Origin: Mucisphaera sp965279675
Lineage (GTDB): Bacteria > Planctomycetota > Phycisphaerae > Phycisphaerales > Phycisphaeraceae
Reading direction: 5' to 3'
Assembly (NCBI RefSeq): GCF_965279675.1
Contig: NZ_CBDIIJ010000002.1
Location: forward strand, 2,480,001 to 2,544,000
Length of the DNA stretch: 64,000 nucleotides
Positions within the stretch are counted from its first letter, which is position 1. Every line of letters starts with the position of its first letter. A program made the position numbers and the translations under genes. The notes under the pieces were generated by a model. It did not search any database. It was not told the DNA's origin and saw only the letters and a program-made list of their open reading frames with translations. This document shows, in pieces, positions 62,236 through 64,000 of this stretch.

Positions 62236-62257
62236 GCAACTGGCATTGTCTTTTGAT

Positions 62258-62290
62258 CAACCCCTCGTCTTTTGGCGGGGGGTTGTCTTT
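62258..62290 (+). terminator. Rho-independent terminator after prepilin-like gene 1
   Basis: CAACCCC and GGGGTTG pair at 62258-62285, followed by TCTTTT. It separates the two prepilin-like genes, so each probably has its own promoter. Confidence 0.75.
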
Positions 62291-62479
62291 TGGTTGGTTG
62301 GGGGGGTAAAATTGAATGTGCCTGCGAATCTTTTAGAAGGCTGTCGTGTTGCTGGTTAGACAGGTTTGTGTGGCTGGCCTGCTTTGGCGGGCTTGCTGTT
62401 GGGTGTGACCGGTGATGCGTGCGGGTCGTTTTTGCGGCTCGGCTGTTGGACTGACGGACTGATCCTCGAAGGAGTCTCG

Positions 62480-63520
62480 ATGATGAAGCGTTCCCTAGGG
62501 CTGTTGGCGGGTCGGCGTGGTTTTACGTTGATTGAGTTGCTGGTGGTGATTTCGATCATTGCTTTGCTGATTGGGATTCTGCTGCCGGCGTTGGGGGCGG
62601 CGCGGAGTACAGCTCGGTTTATGCAGTCGGCGGCGAACCAGCGGTCGCTGGGTCAGGGTATGTACGTTTACGCGACGAGCAGTGCTGGATTTACCTTCCC
62701 CATGTGGCAATACGGGGTTGACGGCGGCTGGGGTTTTGAGGCTGGCAATCAGATTGAGGCTTACTGGGCGACTCGACTGATTGAGCTTGGCGTGATTCCG
62801 ACGCTTCAGGTGTACATTGATCCGTCATGGGAGCAGGCACACATTGGTTTTCAAGATTTGTCGTTGAACCCTTCAGAAGCGCTTGGGCAGTCGAATGTTG
62901 GCAGTTCGTCATTCCGTGCCTTCAATCGTATCCACTACGGTTACAACTACGTCTACGTAGGCTCGAATCTTGGGGGGGCTATGCGTTCTGAAGGTGGTGT
63001 TGGCGATAGTGTGACGGCGACCAAGCGATTTGTCGGTAGTCGTTTCAATGCGAATATCTATGCCCCCGCGAGCCCCGACGACCTGCCGTCCGCAGCTGAT
63101 GTGATGCTGACTGGGGCGAATCGCAACTTCAACCCCAATCTGGCAGACGATGATTTCTCGGATGTTGACATTGATGGTGGCGAGATGGTTGGCAGCCATA
63201 CGACGCTTGACTCGGTGAACCTTGGTGTCGGCAACTCCGGCTGGCTGGACCCGCGGCACAATGGCGGTATCCAGATCATGTGGGCTGACGGCCATGTTTC
63301 GACCTTGTCGATTCCTGGTGCGGTTGGTGATTCCAGTGAATCCGATGCTGATCTTGCTTACGTCGGTGACACTGGCCGCCCGGGACTGGTGGGGGACCGT
63401 AACTTTGCTTCTACGATCAGCAGTGGGCAGCGTGGCGGGGGCGGCGGTTCGTCCGGCGGCGACCAGCCGCGAAATCACATGATTTTCGACCTTAATCCGA
63501 CCAACCCGGAAGACTTCTAG
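62480..63520 (+). CDS. Prepilin-like secreted protein with H-x9-DG motif, copy 2
   Basis: The 346-residue paralogue starts at the ATG at 62480 (AAGGAG 7 bases upstream; a second ATG follows at once). The prepilin segment is the same as in copy 1, and DPRHNGGIQIMWADGHVS repeats the H-x9-DG motif. Shared blocks such as RIHYGYNYVYVGSN show common origin, while the central parts have diverged. An 87-base stretch over the prepilin segment differs from copy 1 by only one base. Confidence 0.88.
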   Translation: MMKRSLGLLAGRRGFTLIELLVVISIIALLIGILLPALGAARSTARFMQSAANQRSLGQGMYVYATSSAGFTFPMWQYGVDGGWGFEAGNQIEAYWATRLIELGVIPTLQVYIDPSWEQAHIGFQDLSLNPSEALGQSNVGSSSFRAFNRIHYGYNYVYVGSNLGGAMRSEGGVGDSVTATKRFVGSRFNANIYAPASPDDLPSAADVMLTGANRNFNPNLADDDFSDVDIDGGEMVGSHTTLDSVNLGVGNSGWLDPRHNGGIQIMWADGHVSTLSIPGAVGDSSESDADLAYVGDTGRPGLVGDRNFASTISSGQRGGGGGSSGGDQPRNHMIFDLNPTNPEDF

Positions 63521-63540
63521 TTAGAACCTGAACGTTGTAT

Positions 63541-63591
63541 CAGCCCGGCTTGTGGGTCCGTTTGCGGGCTTGCAGGGCGGGCTGTTTTTTT
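63541..63591 (+). terminator. Rho-independent terminator after prepilin-like gene 2
   Basis: CAGCCCG (63541-63547) and CGGGCTG (63578-63584) form the stem of a long hairpin followed by seven T. Confidence 0.85.
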
Positions 63592-63637
63592 GGGGGTGGG
63601 GTGTGTTGGGTGACGTTGTGGGTTGAGGAGGTGGGGT

Positions 63638-63695
63638 GGTGATTGTCCCTAAGCTTGCGCTTAGGGCTCGTGTTGGGGTGCTCGTGGCACCCGGC
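63638..63695 (+). repeat. C-family hairpin, copy 2, with GTGGCACCCGG tail
   Basis: GGTGATTGTCC leads into CCCTAAG and CTTAGGG paired around CTTGCG-type loop bases, followed by GCTCGTG. CTCGTGGCACCCGG follows at 63681-63694, linking the two tail types in one element. Confidence 0.7.
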
Positions 63696-63710
63696 GAAAC
63701 GGTGATGCGT

Positions 63711-63745
63711 GGTTTGGGCCCCTGGGCTTCCGCCCAGGGCTCGTG
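63711..63745 (+). repeat. C-family hairpin, copy 3
   Basis: CCCTGGGC and GCCCAGGG pair perfectly around TTCC at 63720-63739, followed by CTCGTG. The stem sequence differs from copies 1 and 2, but the layout and tail are kept. Confidence 0.65.
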
Positions 63746-63811
63746 TGGGGTGGGGCTCGTGTTGAGCAGGGGTCGTGTGGGGGGGCGGTCTTGTGCTGCT
63801 TTGGGGTGGGA

Positions 63812-64000
63812 TTAGTTGAGGTAGATGCCGGTGTCGGTGTCGCCGGTGGCGGAGCGTAGGGCTTTGGTGACGGTATCGCGGAGGTGGTGGAGGTGGTGTT
63901 CGAGCCAGGCGGCGCGGGTGTGGGGGTTGGGTTCGGAGAGGAGTTGGTAGCGGGGTTCGGTTTCCTCGCAGAGTGTGAGGCAGGCGAGATCGATGAGGGC
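63812..64000 (-). CDS. Hypothetical protein, C-terminal fragment (continues beyond window)
   Basis: The minus strand is open from the window edge to a TAA at 63812-63814. The 62 visible residues include LIDLACLTLCEETEPRYQLL and RAAWLEHHLHHLRDTVTKAL, ending in SATGDTDTGIYLN. Codon use fits a minus-strand gene in this region. The fragment looks helical and soluble. No family can be named from this part. Confidence 0.6.
   Translation of the reverse strand, partial: ALIDLACLTLCEETEPRYQLLSEPNPHTRAAWLEHHLHHLRDTVTKALRSATGDTDTGIYLN

Overview
The window comes from a GC-rich member of the Planctomycetota, most likely class Phycisphaerae. This is inferred from the gene set. It contains a Planctomycetes/Verrucomicrobia-type bacterial microcompartment locus, two large prepilin-like proteins with an H-x9-DG motif near the C-terminus, a PEP-CTERM-like protein sorting tail, LL-diaminopimelate aminotransferase (dapL), a compact PheT and a FemAB-type sorting-associated protein. 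No species can be named from the sequence alone.

Layout. Positions 1-8.4 kb hold housekeeping genes: the 3' part of alaS, then dapL, a YhbP-like flavin split-barrel protein, rpoZ-coaC, pheT, comF and a dihydroorotate dehydrogenase-like gene. Positions 8.5-16 kb hold fliM, a RidA-like gene and a run of same-strand envelope and signalling genes: a membrane coiled-coil protein with a BRCT-like end, an LpxL-type acyltransferase, a lone receiver domain, a secreted protein and a coiled-coil lipoprotein. Positions 16.1-25.0 kb are a 13-gene microcompartment operon. It encodes PduL, three BMC-H and three BMC-P shell proteins, acetate kinase, an acylating aldehyde dehydrogenase, a degenerate RpiB-like protein, a class II aldolase, a lactate/malate dehydrogenase-type enzyme and a DeoR regulator. 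The likely pathway, from work on related loci, is cleavage of a deoxysugar phosphate (fucose/rhamnose type) to lactaldehyde, then lactyl-CoA, lactyl-phosphate and lactate plus ATP, with NAD+ recycled inside the shell. Positions 25-38 kb hold a STAS protein, gyrA, ychF, nuoD-nuoE-small ORF-nuoF, queG, fabI and a low-GC GIY-YIG gene. Positions 38.4-64 kb hold rpsD, prc-tsaD, lepB with a large insert, nuoH, a frameshifted trpC, a secreted metalloprotease, ilvN, panD, a sensor kinase, FemAB and hexapeptide acyltransferase genes, miaB, manA, ispG, tRNA-Ala and two prepilin-like genes.

Two features stand out at the scale of the whole window. First, the plus strand is strongly C-rich up to about 37.4 kb and strongly G-rich after about 40 kb, whichever strand the genes lie on. 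This is the polarity expected of a replication origin. Two DnaA-box matches lie 210 bases apart at 50.4-50.6 kb. Second, intergenic DNA carries several families of small hairpin repeats. Many end in a GTGGCACCC or GGGCTCGTG tail. Their stems differ between copies by compensatory changes, and the two families found on both sides of the skew switch point in opposite directions on the two sides.

Most long open frames opposite or overlapping the listed genes are shadows created by the GC and strand bias and are omitted. Start sites were moved from the longest frame where a ribosome-binding site or family length argued for it.
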